NCBI RefSeq assembly: GCF_014764405.1
Contig: NZ_CP061725.1
Location: forward strand, 2,232,001-2,296,000
Direction of reading: 5' to 3'
DNA from: Micromonospora craniellae
GTDB taxonomy: Bacteria > Actinomycetota > Actinomycetes > Mycobacteriales > Micromonosporaceae
DNA length: 64,000 bases
Each line of letters begins with the position of its first letter. Position 1 is the stretch's first letter. This document shows positions 16,419-25,430 of the stretch, piece after piece. The notes under the pieces are model-generated. The model was given only the letters and a program-made list of their open reading frames with translations. It had not been told where the DNA came from and made no database searches. Position numbers and translations under genes: made by a program.

Positions 16419-17741
16419 TCAGGAGCCGAGGGTGGTCAGGGTCTGCACGGTGCGGTTGACCCACACCTGCCCGTCCTGGGCGACCTCGCGCAGGTAGTAC
16501 GCCTGCACGGGGGTGTGGTTCGCCGGCCCGAACTGCCAGCTCCCGCGTGGCGAGTCGATGGCTCCGACCCGCGATAAGGCCGCCGTCAACGACTGCGACG
16601 TCAGTTCACCCGCGACACCGCTCGGGGCATCTGGTGACGGTGGCGCGCTGCTCGCCTGCGGGTTGCCCACGGCAGCCGGCGTCGTGGCCGCGGGTGCGGC
16701 GTCGGGTTGGGTGATCGCTTCGGCGATGGCCTTGTCCAGTACGAGCGCGGCGTCCCAGGCGCACACGTGGTAGATGTTCGGTAGCTTCCCGTCGTTGGCC
16801 GCCGTGTAGCGGCGCACGAAGTCCCGGTTGGCCGCGTTGTCGAGGGTGGTGGAGTAGTTCAGGGCGGTGTAGATGCCCTTGGCCTGCTCCCCCAAGGCCG
16901 CCAGTGGGGCGCCCTCGGTGAGGAACCCGGAGGCGTACAGCGGGATGGTGACGCCGTACTGGCGGTACTGCTTGACGAACTCGACCGCGCTGGCACCGGC
17001 GTAGAAGGTGTACACCGCCGCCGCGCTGGAACCCTTGATCTGCGTGAGGTACGGGGAGAACTCGGTGGTCGGGGCCGGCGCCCACGGCGTCCAGGTCGGT
17101 TTCCCGCCGGGGTTGGCGAGCTGACCGCCGGCTTTGCGGAACGCGTCGACGAACCCGTTGATCTGGTCGTGGCCGCCGATGTAGTCCGGGCCGATCACCC
17201 ACACCCGACCATCGCGCACCTTCTCACGCAGGTAGTGGGCGATCGACGCCCCGGTCTCCTGACTCAACCACGACGTCGACCACAGGTAGGTCGGGTCGTC
17301 GACGGTGGAGGGCCGGCCACCGATACCAATCAGCGGCACCTTGGTCTCGTCGAGCAGCGGGTAGAGGGTCTGGACCGTGTCGGCGGTCGCCCCGCCGACC
17401 AGGGCGAGGACCTTGTCCTGCTCGATCAGCTTGCGCGCCGAGGCCAGGGCGGTGGCCTTGCCGTCGCCCTCGTCGGCCTCGATCACCTTCACGGGACGGC
17501 CCCCGAGCCGGCCGCCGAGCTTGTCCAGGGCCAGGCGCCAGCCGGCGGCCTGGTCGTCGCCGATGGCCTTGTAGGGGCCGGACTTCGGCACGATCAGACC
17601 GATGCGGATCTCGTCGCCGCCGCTGTCCGGGTCGCCGAGGCTGGACCCGGAGCATCCGGAGACGGCGAGCAGCACGACGGCCACAGCAGCGGCGATGGTC
17701 AGCCGCCATCGGGACCGGCGGGCGGGTAGTGGAGGAATCAC
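16419..17741 (-). CDS. ABC transporter substrate-binding lipoprotein (branched-chain amino acid/amide type)
   Basis: The 440-residue precursor has a lipobox AVSGC (Cys30) and a type I periplasmic-binding fold of the Peripla_BP_6 group: IRIGLIVPKSGPY at the N-terminus and LVGGATADTVQTLYPLLDE in the first lobe. A Pro/Ala/Ser-rich insertion of about 30 residues near residue 355 is not typical. The GTG start overlaps the GTPase stop as GTGA. It would capture substrate outside the membrane for the LivHM permeases encoded downstream. Confidence 0.88.
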   Translation of the reverse strand: MIPPLPARRSRWRLTIAAAVAVVLLAVSGCSGSSLGDPDSGGDEIRIGLIVPKSGPYKAIGDDQAAGWRLALDKLGGRLGGRPVKVIEADEGDGKATALASARKLIEQDKVLALVGGATADTVQTLYPLLDETKVPLIGIGGRPSTVDDPTYLWSTSWLSQETGASIAHYLREKVRDGRVWVIGPDYIGGHDQINGFVDAFRKAGGQLANPGGKPTWTPWAPAPTTEFSPYLTQIKGSSAAAVYTFYAGASAVEFVKQYRQYGVTIPLYASGFLTEGAPLAALGEQAKGIYTALNYSTTLDNAANRDFVRRYTAANDGKLPNIYHVCAWDAALVLDKAIAEAITQPDAAPAATTPAAVGNPQASSAPPSPDAPSGVAGELTSQSLTAALSRVGAIDSPRGSWQFGPANHTPVQAYYLREVAQDGQVWVNRTVQTLTTLGS

Positions 17742-18313
17742 GGGATGAGGGGTCCTTTCGAACGTTGACCGGGAAGGGAGAGAGGTCGGTGTTGCGGCGG
17801 GTGATCGGTGGGCTCGGGCGTGACGAGGTGACGCAGCACGGCCAGCACGGATTCGGGTTCTGTGGCGTCGCAGGTCAGCACCGGGACCTGCGCGGTGACC
17901 CGCAGGGCGTCGCGGATCTCGTGGCGGTTACGGGCACCGCCGAGCGGCCGGTTGATCGCCACCAGGTACGGCAGCCGACACGCGTCGAGGTAGTCCAGGA
18001 CCGGGTACGACATGGCCAACCGGCTGGTGTCGACCAGCACCACCGCCCCGCGCGCGCCGACGGCGAGGTGGTTCCACATCCACCACCAGCGCCGCTGGTC
18101 GGGGGTGGTCCGCAGCGCGACGGTGATACCGCCGGGCAGCGTGGCGAAGCCGATCTCCCATACGCTGCCGGGCCGACCCGCCAGCACCGCCTGGCCGTGG
18201 CAGGCGGCCCGTAGGAAGCAGGTCTTGCCCACCCCCGGTCCTCCGGCCACCAGCACCTTGGCCACCGAGGGGCGCTGGCCGAGCATGCGAGGCTCTGATT
18301 CCATGGTCGACAT
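17738..18313 (-). CDS. Conservon-type small GTPase-like protein (CvnD family)
   Basis: The 191-residue protein has Walker A GGPGVGKT (residues 24-31) in a Ras-like fold, as in the ATP/GTP-binding proteins of actinomycete conservons. The usual DxxG/PGQ switch II region reads TTPDQRRWWWMW, and the G4 motif is AINRPLG rather than NKxD, so nucleotide hydrolysis may be weak. It follows the roadblock gene by 14 bp and overlaps the binding-protein gene. In conservons these proteins act at the membrane with a sensor and a roadblock partner. Confidence 0.85.
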   Translation of the reverse strand: MSTMESEPRMLGQRPSVAKVLVAGGPGVGKTCFLRAACHGQAVLAGRPGSVWEIGFATLPGGITVALRTTPDQRRWWWMWNHLAVGARGAVVLVDTSRLAMSYPVLDYLDACRLPYLVAINRPLGGARNRHEIRDALRVTAQVPVLTCDATEPESVLAVLRHLVTPEPTDHPPQHRPLSLPGQRSKGPLIP

Positions 18314-18327
18314 CGGTGTGCACGCGG

Positions 18328-18744
18328 TCAGCCGGTCGTGCGGGGGCCTGGCTTGACCGCCTCACCGATACGCGCCGCCAACGCCGCCAGCTCGTAGGCC
18401 ACGGCGGCCGGATCGCAGTCGGCACGGGCCAGGGCCGCCAACGATGACCCGTCCGACACCTGCTGCACCACCAAGATGCCGTCGTGCATCATCAGCATCT
18501 GGAACTGCACGCCACCGGTCTCCAACAGGTCGGCGGTGCCGCGCGCCAGGCTGACCAGACCAGACACGATCGCCGCGAGCTGATCACCCCGGTCGCCGTC
18601 CAACGTGGCGGTGCTGGCCAGCAGCAGACCGTCACCGGACACCGCCACGACGTGCGCCACGTCGGGCATCTGCCGGGCCATGCCATCCAACACGACCGAG
18701 AGCTGGGGATTGCGGGCATTCGCGGTAGAGGTGATGACGCTCAT
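18328..18744 (-). CDS. Roadblock/LC7-domain protein (CvnB family)
   Basis: The 138-residue protein is a single roadblock/LC7 domain: MARQMPDVAHVVAVSGDGLL, then QLAAIVSGLVSLARGTADLL and a central beta hairpin FQMLMMHDGILVVQQV. In conservons this protein binds the sensor and regulates the GTPase. Its ATG overlaps the sensor stop as TGATG, implying coupled translation and equal amounts. The DUF742 gene (CvnC) that normally follows is missing. Confidence 0.9.
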   Translation of the reverse strand: MSVITSTANARNPQLSVVLDGMARQMPDVAHVVAVSGDGLLLASTATLDGDRGDQLAAIVSGLVSLARGTADLLETGGVQFQMLMMHDGILVVQQVSDGSSLAALARADCDPAAVAYELAALAARIGEAVKPGPRTTG

Positions 18745-21284
18745 CAGCGTTCTCCTGTCGAAAGGGGAGGAGTCAACGCGGCTTTCAGGCCGCGCATCGT
18801 GCCGGCGACCTGAGCCCGAATCGCCGCCGGATCTATCGGTGGAGCAGCCCCAGCAGACGGGCGGGGCGTCGGTGACCCGCCCGGCACCACATGCGCCTGC
18901 GGACGTCGCCGAGGAAGACCCGACGCGGTCCGCCCATCGGTGGACGGGTCGGCGGCCGACGCCGCCGCCTGCCACCCCGCGTCCGCACCGGTGTGGAACC
19001 CGCCGTCACCAGTGCCGTCGCCGCGAACCGGCCACAGCCACGGCGACTGAGCCGAGAGCTGCCGGAACATCGGCGGCTCACCCGGCTCCGCCGCCCCTGG
19101 CGGCAGCGGCAGAGGCCCGCGCTGACGAGGCACCGCCGGCAGTTCCATCGTCGCGTCGGACGGCACCGGCCGCGCCCGCGGCGGCACCACCGGCGCTGGT
19201 GCGCTCGGGCCCGCCCAACCGGTGCCGGTCCGAGGCATCGACGAGACAGCCGGCGGCGCCGATACCGGATCAGGTCCGGCCGGACGGGGAGCCTGGCCCG
19301 GCACCACGATCTCCCGCACCCGCACCCGCGTCACATACTCCGCAGGCACCACGACCTCAGCGGTCACACCAGTGGGTCGGGTCGCGTTCAGCCGTGCCCG
19401 CACCCCGAACTCGCGCGCCAGGCGGGAGACCACCACCAACCCCATCTGGTCGGTGACCGCGACCTCCACCTCCGGACTCGCCAACAACGTGTTGGCGCGC
19501 GCGAACTGCTCCGGCAGCAACCCCAGGCCGGTATCGACGACGAGGATCTGCACATCGTGTCCGGCCCACACCCCGAACACCTGCACCTCACCGGCGGAGA
19601 ACCGGGTCGCGTTGTCCAACAACTCCGCCAGGATCGACTTGACCGCATCCACCGCACGAGCGTCGATCTCCACCTCGACCAGCCGCCCCACCCTGATCCG
19701 GGCGAACCCCTCGGTCTCCGACAACGCCGCGTTGACCAGATCAGCCAGCACCACCGGCGCGCGCTGCGATTGTCCAGGGCCACCGCCGGCCACGATCAGC
19801 AGGTTCGCCCCATATCGACGCAGCCGGGTCGCCTGCTGGTCCGCGGTGAACACCTTCGCCAGCCGGTCCGGATCCTCCTCGTCTCGCTCCAGCAGATCGA
19901 TGCTGCCCAGTAACTGATCGGTCAACGTCTGCACCCGCCGCCCAACGGAGGTGATCATGGCGCTGACGAGGGCGCGGCTGCGCGCCTGACCTACCGCCGC
20001 GTCCACGGCCGAGCGCAGTACCACATTGAAGGCATCCGCGACCTGCCCGACCTCGTCCCGGCCGACGACCGGCACTGCCACACCGCCGGCACTCGCGGCC
20101 AGATGGTGCGCCGCCGCCGGATCCGACGTAGCACGCAACCGCTGCACCAGCGCGGGCAACTCGACATCCGTGACCCGCCTGGCGCCCTGCTCCAGCGACG
20201 ACAACTGGGCCACCAGCGACCGGGCGACCCGCACCGCCGTCACCACCGCGACCAGCAATACCCCCAGCAGCAGTACGGCCTGGACCACCGCCGCTCGGAC
20301 CTGCGCCATCCACAAGGCGCCGGCAGCAGCTGCGATATCGGCGTTCACCGTCTCCTGCACCTGTGCCAGCAGACCCGCCCGGGTGGTCATCACCCGGCCC
20401 CACTGCTCGGCGCCGCCCGGCAGCCGTACCGGCTCATATACCCCCGTACCGGACACCACGCCGTCCAGCCGCGTCGCAGTCAGCACGTCCTCGCCGGTCA
20501 GCGTCCGTCCTAACCGCGCCTGCCACGAGGTCCGCGCCAACGCGTCGAACTCGCGTAGCGCCTCGTCCTGCCCCGCACGCGCGGCCACGATCTCGGCATG
20601 CAACGCCGGCGTCAGCCGCCGCGCCGCCAACGCCTGCAACACCGCCACCTGCTGCTGACCCACCGACTCACGAGCCCGCGACAACGCCGCCGATGCCCGC
20701 ATCTCATCCGCCAACTCCGGCGTGACGCCACTCTGCGCCACCGCAAGCAGCAGGTCATCCAAGTCGGCGATCACGCCCCGATAGCCGAAAGCCACCGCCG
20801 ACATCGCCACCGGACTGTCCCCACGCACCCGCTGCCGCTGCGCCTGCACATCCACCAACCCGGCCTCAGCCCGCGCCAAAACGGCACGCACGCCCTCCGG
20901 CGGCCCCGCCAACTCCCCCCGCAAAACCCGAAACCGAGAAACCGCCCTGTCCGAGTCCTGCACCGCCCGCTCGAAATCCGCCGGCGTCACCCGGGCCCCC
21001 GGCAGCAACAGCCCCACCGCGGCTGTCCGCTCTGCCTGCAACCGCTGTGTCACCTCGCCCGCGGCCGAACTCGTGGCGAACATGTCCCCGGCCCGCTCAG
21101 CAGCCCTCGCCGTCCCCATCGACGACCCCAGGCCAAACCCCGCCGACATCACAGCCACCAACGCCGTCGGCACCACGATCAACGCGGCCTTGGACCGCAC
21201 CGAGAGGTCCGCCAACCGGCGGCCCAGCCGTACCTGCCGTGCCCGCGCCACACCGCCATCGGGTGTCGTCACATCGACTCCCAT
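18744..21284 (-). CDS. NIT-domain sensor histidine-kinase-like protein (CvnA family)
   Basis: The protein has 846 residues: TM1 at about 33-54, an extracellular nitrate/nitrite-sensing domain with RLQAERTAAVGLLLPG near residue 80, TM2 at about 331-353, HAMP, then a kinase-like region and HATPase with N-box ELLDNATRFS near 557. The Pro/Ala-rich C-terminal tail is about 200 residues. The LDHLATR motif typical of relatives reads ADQQATR here (near 481), so the phosphorylatable His is replaced by Gln. No good ribosome-binding site precedes its ATG; translation is probably coupled to the small frame that overlaps it. Confidence 0.88.
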   Translation of the reverse strand: MGVDVTTPDGGVARARQVRLGRRLADLSVRSKAALIVVPTALVAVMSAGFGLGSSMGTARAAERAGDMFATSSAAGEVTQRLQAERTAAVGLLLPGARVTPADFERAVQDSDRAVSRFRVLRGELAGPPEGVRAVLARAEAGLVDVQAQRQRVRGDSPVAMSAVAFGYRGVIADLDDLLLAVAQSGVTPELADEMRASAALSRARESVGQQQVAVLQALAARRLTPALHAEIVAARAGQDEALREFDALARTSWQARLGRTLTGEDVLTATRLDGVVSGTGVYEPVRLPGGAEQWGRVMTTRAGLLAQVQETVNADIAAAAGALWMAQVRAAVVQAVLLLGVLLVAVVTAVRVARSLVAQLSSLEQGARRVTDVELPALVQRLRATSDPAAAHHLAASAGGVAVPVVGRDEVGQVADAFNVVLRSAVDAAVGQARSRALVSAMITSVGRRVQTLTDQLLGSIDLLERDEEDPDRLAKVFTADQQATRLRRYGANLLIVAGGGPGQSQRAPVVLADLVNAALSETEGFARIRVGRLVEVEIDARAVDAVKSILAELLDNATRFSAGEVQVFGVWAGHDVQILVVDTGLGLLPEQFARANTLLASPEVEVAVTDQMGLVVVSRLAREFGVRARLNATRPTGVTAEVVVPAEYVTRVRVREIVVPGQAPRPAGPDPVSAPPAVSSMPRTGTGWAGPSAPAPVVPPRARPVPSDATMELPAVPRQRGPLPLPPGAAEPGEPPMFRQLSAQSPWLWPVRGDGTGDGGFHTGADAGWQAAASAADPSTDGRTASGLPRRRPQAHVVPGGSPTPRPSAGAAPPIDPAAIRAQVAGTMRGLKAALTPPLSTGER

Positions 21285-21397
21285 GCCACTAGGGAGACGT
21301 TTCTGGCACCGGTCGACGCCAGCATCTGCGGCGTGAGAACCATCGGGATCGCCAGCGGCGTGATGAGCAGCAGCGTGACTCTCCTGGCAACGAACAC
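21269..21397 (-). CDS. 42-residue hydrophobic peptide, first gene of the conservon/ABC operon
   Basis: A GTG start lies 6 bp after a strong GAGGAAGG ribosome-binding site, better than that of any other start nearby. The peptide begins MFVARRVTLLLITPLAIPMV and ends SLVAWESM: two Arg residues, a hydrophobic segment, then a polar tail, like a short signal or membrane anchor. Its stop lies 16 bases inside the sensor gene in another frame, so it could feed ribosomes to the sensor start. It is too short for usual gene finders. Its function is unknown. Confidence 0.6.
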   Translation of the reverse strand: MFVARRVTLLLITPLAIPMVLTPQMLASTGARNVSLVAWESM

Positions 21398-21558
21398 GGC
21401 AAACCTTCCTCGATAAGTTGGCTTCACTGCTGGGCGGATCGCAATGCGTCGTCGATTTCCATGGCGCTACTCGAGGCGGTTGGGTAGGTGATCCGCGCCG
21501 CGATCGAGGGTCGTATCCGGAGACGGAAAGATCGACCCCCGCTGGTGGGGTACGAATC

Positions 21559-21595
21559 CAGGCAGTACTCCCCAGAAAACGGGGAGTACTGCCTG
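21559..21595. promoter_or_regulatory. Perfect 15-bp inverted repeat upstream of the TPR regulator
   Basis: The arms CAGGCAGTACTCCCC and GGGGAGTACTGCCTG are exact complements around the 7-base loop AGAAAAC. It lies between the divergent minus-strand operon and the regulator gene, 73 bp before the regulator start. There is no T-run on either side, so it is more likely an operator or RNA control hairpin than a Rho-independent terminator. Confidence 0.6.
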
Positions 21596-21667
21596 ATCGA
21601 GTTCCTTAATAGCGACGGCGATCGCTAGGGTGCTGTCAATGCGTGTACGGCGCACTAGGGAGGCGGG

Positions 21668-23005
21668 ATGGCGAGGAGTGCGCGTAGCTACGAACGTGAG
21701 GCCGACGAGCTGCGTGTCAGTGGATGGACCTATCGACAGATCGCCTCACACTGGCAGCGGCGGTATGGCTTCAACCCACGCGTTGCCTTCAGGCTGGCTC
21801 ATGGCTTGACGCAGGCAGACGTAGCACAGCGTTGGAACGAGCAGTGGCCCGACGCCGACGCCCCAAAAACCGCAAAGCAGGTCTCCTACTGGGAGATCTG
21901 GCCGGGTGCGGCGGGCCGGACGCCGTCGCTGGACACGCTGAACAAGCTCGCGTTTCTGTACCGGTGCGCTGCAGGCGAACTACTCGGCGGCGAGGACTAC
22001 AGCCACTTGGACACGACGGCCGTACGCCCAACCGAATCAGACGCTTACATGAGCGGCTTTGTTGAAGAGACCAGACCTAGCGTGCTTCCGCCTGCTGGGA
22101 CGGTCCTGAGTCGAGTTACCGAACGAGTCGTCGATGACTTCGAGCTCGTGACGAGTACGTACCGGGCTATTGACTATCGGGAGGGGTCAGGCCGCGTGAG
22201 TGCGGACGTCGCAGCTCACCTACGCCGGATGCTGGAGACCAGCAATCGGACGACCACCAGCACGACCCACCGACGGTTGCTGCGCGCCGCCGCGGACGCC
22301 GCCCAGTTAGCCGGCTGGCTCGCGATTGATGCGCAGAGGTACGACCAGGCCGAAGGCTACTGCCGGTTGGCCGCGTCGCTGGCTGATAAGAGCAACGACC
22401 GGGCGTTGCACGCGTACAGCCTCGGTGTTATGAGCTATATCCACCTCCATGCCGGAGACGGTAAGGCAGCCCTCCGTCTGCTCGAGACCGCTCAGGGCTT
22501 GGCCGGACGCGGTAACCCTCCGGCCGTCAGATCGTGGCTGCACGAAGCCACCGGCGAGGCTTACGGGCTCCTCGGCCAGCCGCAGCCAGGCCTCGTCGCG
22601 TTGGCCCGGGCCGAGAGGGTCTTCGATGGTGTCGACGCGAACAGTGCCCCGGCGTGGTTGGGCTTCTACAACGCCGACTGTCATGCGGCACGGCTGAAGG
22701 GCAGGTGCCTGATCCGCCTTCGCCAACCTCGCGACGCGACTCAGGCGCTGTACGAGGCGCTCACGCTCTTGCCGCCCACCTTCGTCCGGGAACGATCCGG
22801 AACTCTGATCGATCTCGCCGTCGCGTATGTGCAGATGGGCCAGGTTGAGCAAGCCTGCGAGATGGCGAGGCAAGCTGACACCCTTGCCAGGCGTACCGGT
22901 TCTGAGCGCAACCGCAAGCGCCTACGCGAGCTGCTGGTTGACCTCTTGCCGTGGACCAACGTCAACGGCGTCCAGAGCCTCTACCGTCAGGTGCTGCTTA
23001 ACTAG
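21668..23005 (+). CDS. XRE-type transcriptional regulator with TPR domain
   Basis: The 445-residue protein has an N-terminal helix-turn-helix region (residues about 15-105, including GLTQADVAQRWN and SLDTLNKLAFLYRC) and a C-terminal tetratricopeptide array (about 200-430; DQAEGYCRLAASLADKSNDR and similar units). This type often sits at the edge of actinomycete biosynthetic clusters. The ATG follows a gggaggcggg box. A TTA codon at 22307 suggests bldA dependence. A decayed relative of its TPR part lies at 33301-33414. Confidence 0.85.
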   Translation: MARSARSYEREADELRVSGWTYRQIASHWQRRYGFNPRVAFRLAHGLTQADVAQRWNEQWPDADAPKTAKQVSYWEIWPGAAGRTPSLDTLNKLAFLYRCAAGELLGGEDYSHLDTTAVRPTESDAYMSGFVEETRPSVLPPAGTVLSRVTERVVDDFELVTSTYRAIDYREGSGRVSADVAAHLRRMLETSNRTTTSTTHRRLLRAAADAAQLAGWLAIDAQRYDQAEGYCRLAASLADKSNDRALHAYSLGVMSYIHLHAGDGKAALRLLETAQGLAGRGNPPAVRSWLHEATGEAYGLLGQPQPGLVALARAERVFDGVDANSAPAWLGFYNADCHAARLKGRCLIRLRQPRDATQALYEALTLLPPTFVRERSGTLIDLAVAYVQMGQVEQACEMARQADTLARRTGSERNRKRLRELLVDLLPWTNVNGVQSLYRQVLLN

Positions 23006-23038
23006 AGGCGTGCTGACGGCCTTTCATGCGAGTGACCG

Positions 23039-23914
23039 GTGAACCGAAGGGCCTGGTTCGAACTCATCGTCCTTGCCGGCTTGTGGGGTGCGGTCTATCC
23101 CCTGATCGAGGTCGCACTGCGTGACCTGTCACCCACCGTCGTTGTCCTCGGGCGGGTCCTGTTTGCCTGCATCCTCTTGGTTCCGCTCGCCATCCGCCGT
23201 AACGCGCTGCCGGATCTTTGGCAGCGGCCACGGGCGATCATCGAGACCGTCCTGGTGCAGTCGACCGTCCCGTTGCTGCTGCTGACCTATGGGCAGCGGT
23301 ACGTTCCAGCGGGAATCGCAGGCATCCTGATTGGGGCGCAACCCCTGTTCGTCGCGATGCTCGCCTATCGCTATGCCCCTGACGAGCGGCCCCAGGGCTG
23401 GCGGGGCGTCATCGGTATCGCCGTCGGGTTTGTCGGACTCACTCTGCTCTTCGGTGTCGACCTCCGCGGCGGCCGATTGGTCCTTCTCGGTGGCGCACTC
23501 GTGCTGGTCGCCGCGCTGTGCTACGCCGCCGGCGCAATCATGATCCATCGACGCCACGCCACCGCCCCACCCCTCGGCGTAGCCACCTCGGCAATGCTCG
23601 TCACGAGCGCCACGATGATCACACCAGCTGCCTTGACTCTGCCCGATCAGCTTCCCGGCGCTGGTGTGCTGGCAGCGATGGTCTTCCTCGGTGTCGTCTG
23701 CACCGGCATGACCCTCGTGCTCTTCTACACCCTGATCGCGCGTACTGGGCCAGCCCGAGCGGCGCTGGCGTTCTACCTCTCACCCGCGTTCGCCGTCGTG
23801 TTCGGCGTTGCGTTTCTCCGCGAGCAACTCACGTTCACGGCAGTCGTTGGCTTGGGCGCGATTGTGGCAGGCTGCCTTCTTGCAGCTCAACGCGCGGAGC
23901 CGTCACCCGCGTAG
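23039..23914 (+). CDS. EamA/DMT-family transporter
   Basis: The 291-residue membrane protein has about ten hydrophobic segments arranged as two EamA repeats: the first opens LIVLAGLWGAVYPLIEVAL and the second follows RHATAPPLGVATSAM. DMT members export metabolites or amino-acid-like compounds. A GTG start 33 bp after the regulator stop puts it in the same transcription unit. Its place beside a candidate biosynthetic cluster suggests product efflux, which is inference. Confidence 0.88.
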   Translation: MNRRAWFELIVLAGLWGAVYPLIEVALRDLSPTVVVLGRVLFACILLVPLAIRRNALPDLWQRPRAIIETVLVQSTVPLLLLTYGQRYVPAGIAGILIGAQPLFVAMLAYRYAPDERPQGWRGVIGIAVGFVGLTLLFGVDLRGGRLVLLGGALVLVAALCYAAGAIMIHRRHATAPPLGVATSAMLVTSATMITPAALTLPDQLPGAGVLAAMVFLGVVCTGMTLVLFYTLIARTGPARAALAFYLSPAFAVVFGVAFLREQLTFTAVVGLGAIVAGCLLAAQRAEPSPA

Positions 23915-23931
23915 CGACCAGTGCCACCACA

Positions 23932-23952
23932 ACTCCACGCCATCCGTGGAGT
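23932..23952 (+). terminator. Possible terminator hairpin after the transporter gene
   Basis: Arms ACTCCACG and CGTGGAGT pair perfectly around a five-base loop, 17 bp after the transporter stop. There is no T-run, as is common in high-GC actinomycetes, so this is a weak call. Confidence 0.4.
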
Positions 23953-24485
23953 CCCGCCGAAAGCTACGGAACGCATACCGGGGTCGGCCTACCGCCCCTC
24001 GGCCCATCATGATGATGACTCCTCGTTGCGACCTCTACGCCTTCTCTGTCCAGTTACTGCGACCCGCCGTCCCGACTGCTGACGATGACAGAGCCGCCCG
24101 GCGCTCGGACTGCCTCGACCAAAGCAGGAGGTGATTTTGCTTCTATGGCCGCTTCAGACGTAAGCGTGAGAAGCCCAGTCCGACGCGGCAATACCCGCGG
24201 ACACCGCTTAGGTTCGAGCACCGGCCCGTCGGTATCGAGTCAGTCAAACGGACTTCTTTCGGCAACGAGGGGCGGGATCCTCGAAGGGCCATGCGCCATG
24301 CTATCGATACCATGCGACCGACTCCAGGTCAATCGACTGTCGGCACTTTGCCTAAATCCGGTCGCTGGTCTTGCCAGCATTGGCAGTCATTGCTTGACTG
24401 CTGGATCAGAGCCCATGACTCAACCAGATGGCTCGCGAACTGCAAATGGGCTCGAAACCCGCGATAGGTCGGGATTGGAGAGGCC
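23953..24485. other. Non-coding gap before the dioxygenase gene
   Basis: No convincing gene is present. A 134-codon frame overlapping the next start by a few bases lacks recognisable motifs and a ribosome-binding site. The lower GC and irregular codon-position pattern suggest regulatory DNA or the decayed remnant of a gene. It should contain the promoter of the cluster that starts at 24486. Confidence 0.4.
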
Positions 24486-25430
24486 GTGACCCCTGATGCT
24501 TTGGCTCAGTTCGAGCGTGACGGGTACGTCGTATTTCCGGAGCTGTTCGCCCCGGCCGAGATTGTGATTATCAGGGATGCCATTCCCCGTGTCCTTGACG
24601 AGAACCGTTCAATACTGGGGTTGCCCGGACCGGAAAGGGTCAGAGACTCAAACCGGCTCCTTGACCAGGTTCTTTGCGTTCATCATGTACACAAGATCAG
24701 TGAAATATTCCGCTCGCTTGCCGAGCATCCGTCGATCTTGAGGCATCTTGTGGAGCTCGTAGGCCCGCAGGTCAAATGCCTTCAATCTCAACTCTTCGTA
24801 AAGCCTCCGGGGTTTCCTGGAAATCCGTGGCATCAAGATGAGGGGCCCATACCGACAAGAGATCGAAGCCTTGTCGCGGTGTGGATTGCACTCGATGACG
24901 CAACGGCAGAGAACGGGTGCCTCAAGGTGGTTCCGGGAAGCCATCGGTCGGGCTACCTATATCCAGTACGTGAGCACCACCGGCCGGATGAATACGACTT
25001 TACGACCGAGTCCTACGGATTCGATGAGGAACGCGCGCGGACGGTCGAGATGGCAGCGGGATCGGCGATCTTCTTTCACGGCTACCTCCTGCACGGTTCG
25101 AGTCGTAATGAATCCCTTGGCAAGAGACGTGCGCTCACCTACCACTACATGAACTCCTTCTCCCTCCTACCCTGGCAGGGTGGCCGTGGGGACTATCGGG
25201 ACGTGTTTCCCGTGCTGGGTGCCGACCCGTACGAGTGGAAAGGCTACGAAGAGCAGAGCGTCCCTCACCTGCGGATGTGGCCTGATCCCGGCCGTGCGCC
25301 AGGCGTTGGCGCTCTCCCGTACGCGCTGAGGACCAAAATCACGGCAGCGGTCCGTCTGTGGGGACATGACGAGCGTGCAGCCCTCCGCCAGCTCCGCGAA
25401 GCGTTGCGCGAGACACCTGATGATCTCTGA
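24486..25430 (+). CDS. Phytanoyl-CoA dioxygenase-family (PhyH) oxygenase
   Basis: The 314-residue protein is an Fe(II)/2-oxoglutarate-type oxygenase. The iron triad is visible as His and Asp of WHQDEG (near residue 116) and the distal His in FHGYLLHGSSRN (near 200), followed by Arg in KRRALTYHYM for 2-oxoglutarate. PhyH enzymes in secondary metabolism hydroxylate, desaturate or halogenate carrier-free or bound substrates. The GTG start opens a tight run of genes on the plus strand. Substrate unknown. Confidence 0.87.
   Translation: MTPDALAQFERDGYVVFPELFAPAEIVIIRDAIPRVLDENRSILGLPGPERVRDSNRLLDQVLCVHHVHKISEIFRSLAEHPSILRHLVELVGPQVKCLQSQLFVKPPGFPGNPWHQDEGPIPTRDRSLVAVWIALDDATAENGCLKVVPGSHRSGYLYPVREHHRPDEYDFTTESYGFDEERARTVEMAAGSAIFFHGYLLHGSSRNESLGKRRALTYHYMNSFSLLPWQGGRGDYRDVFPVLGADPYEWKGYEEQSVPHLRMWPDPGRAPGVGALPYALRTKITAAVRLWGHDERAALRQLREALRETPDDL

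Noticed and set aside
24085..24489. 134-codon plus-strand frame ending just inside the dioxygenase start
   Set aside because: No ribosome-binding site, no motif, Ser/Arg-rich noise-like composition; the overlap could be chance.
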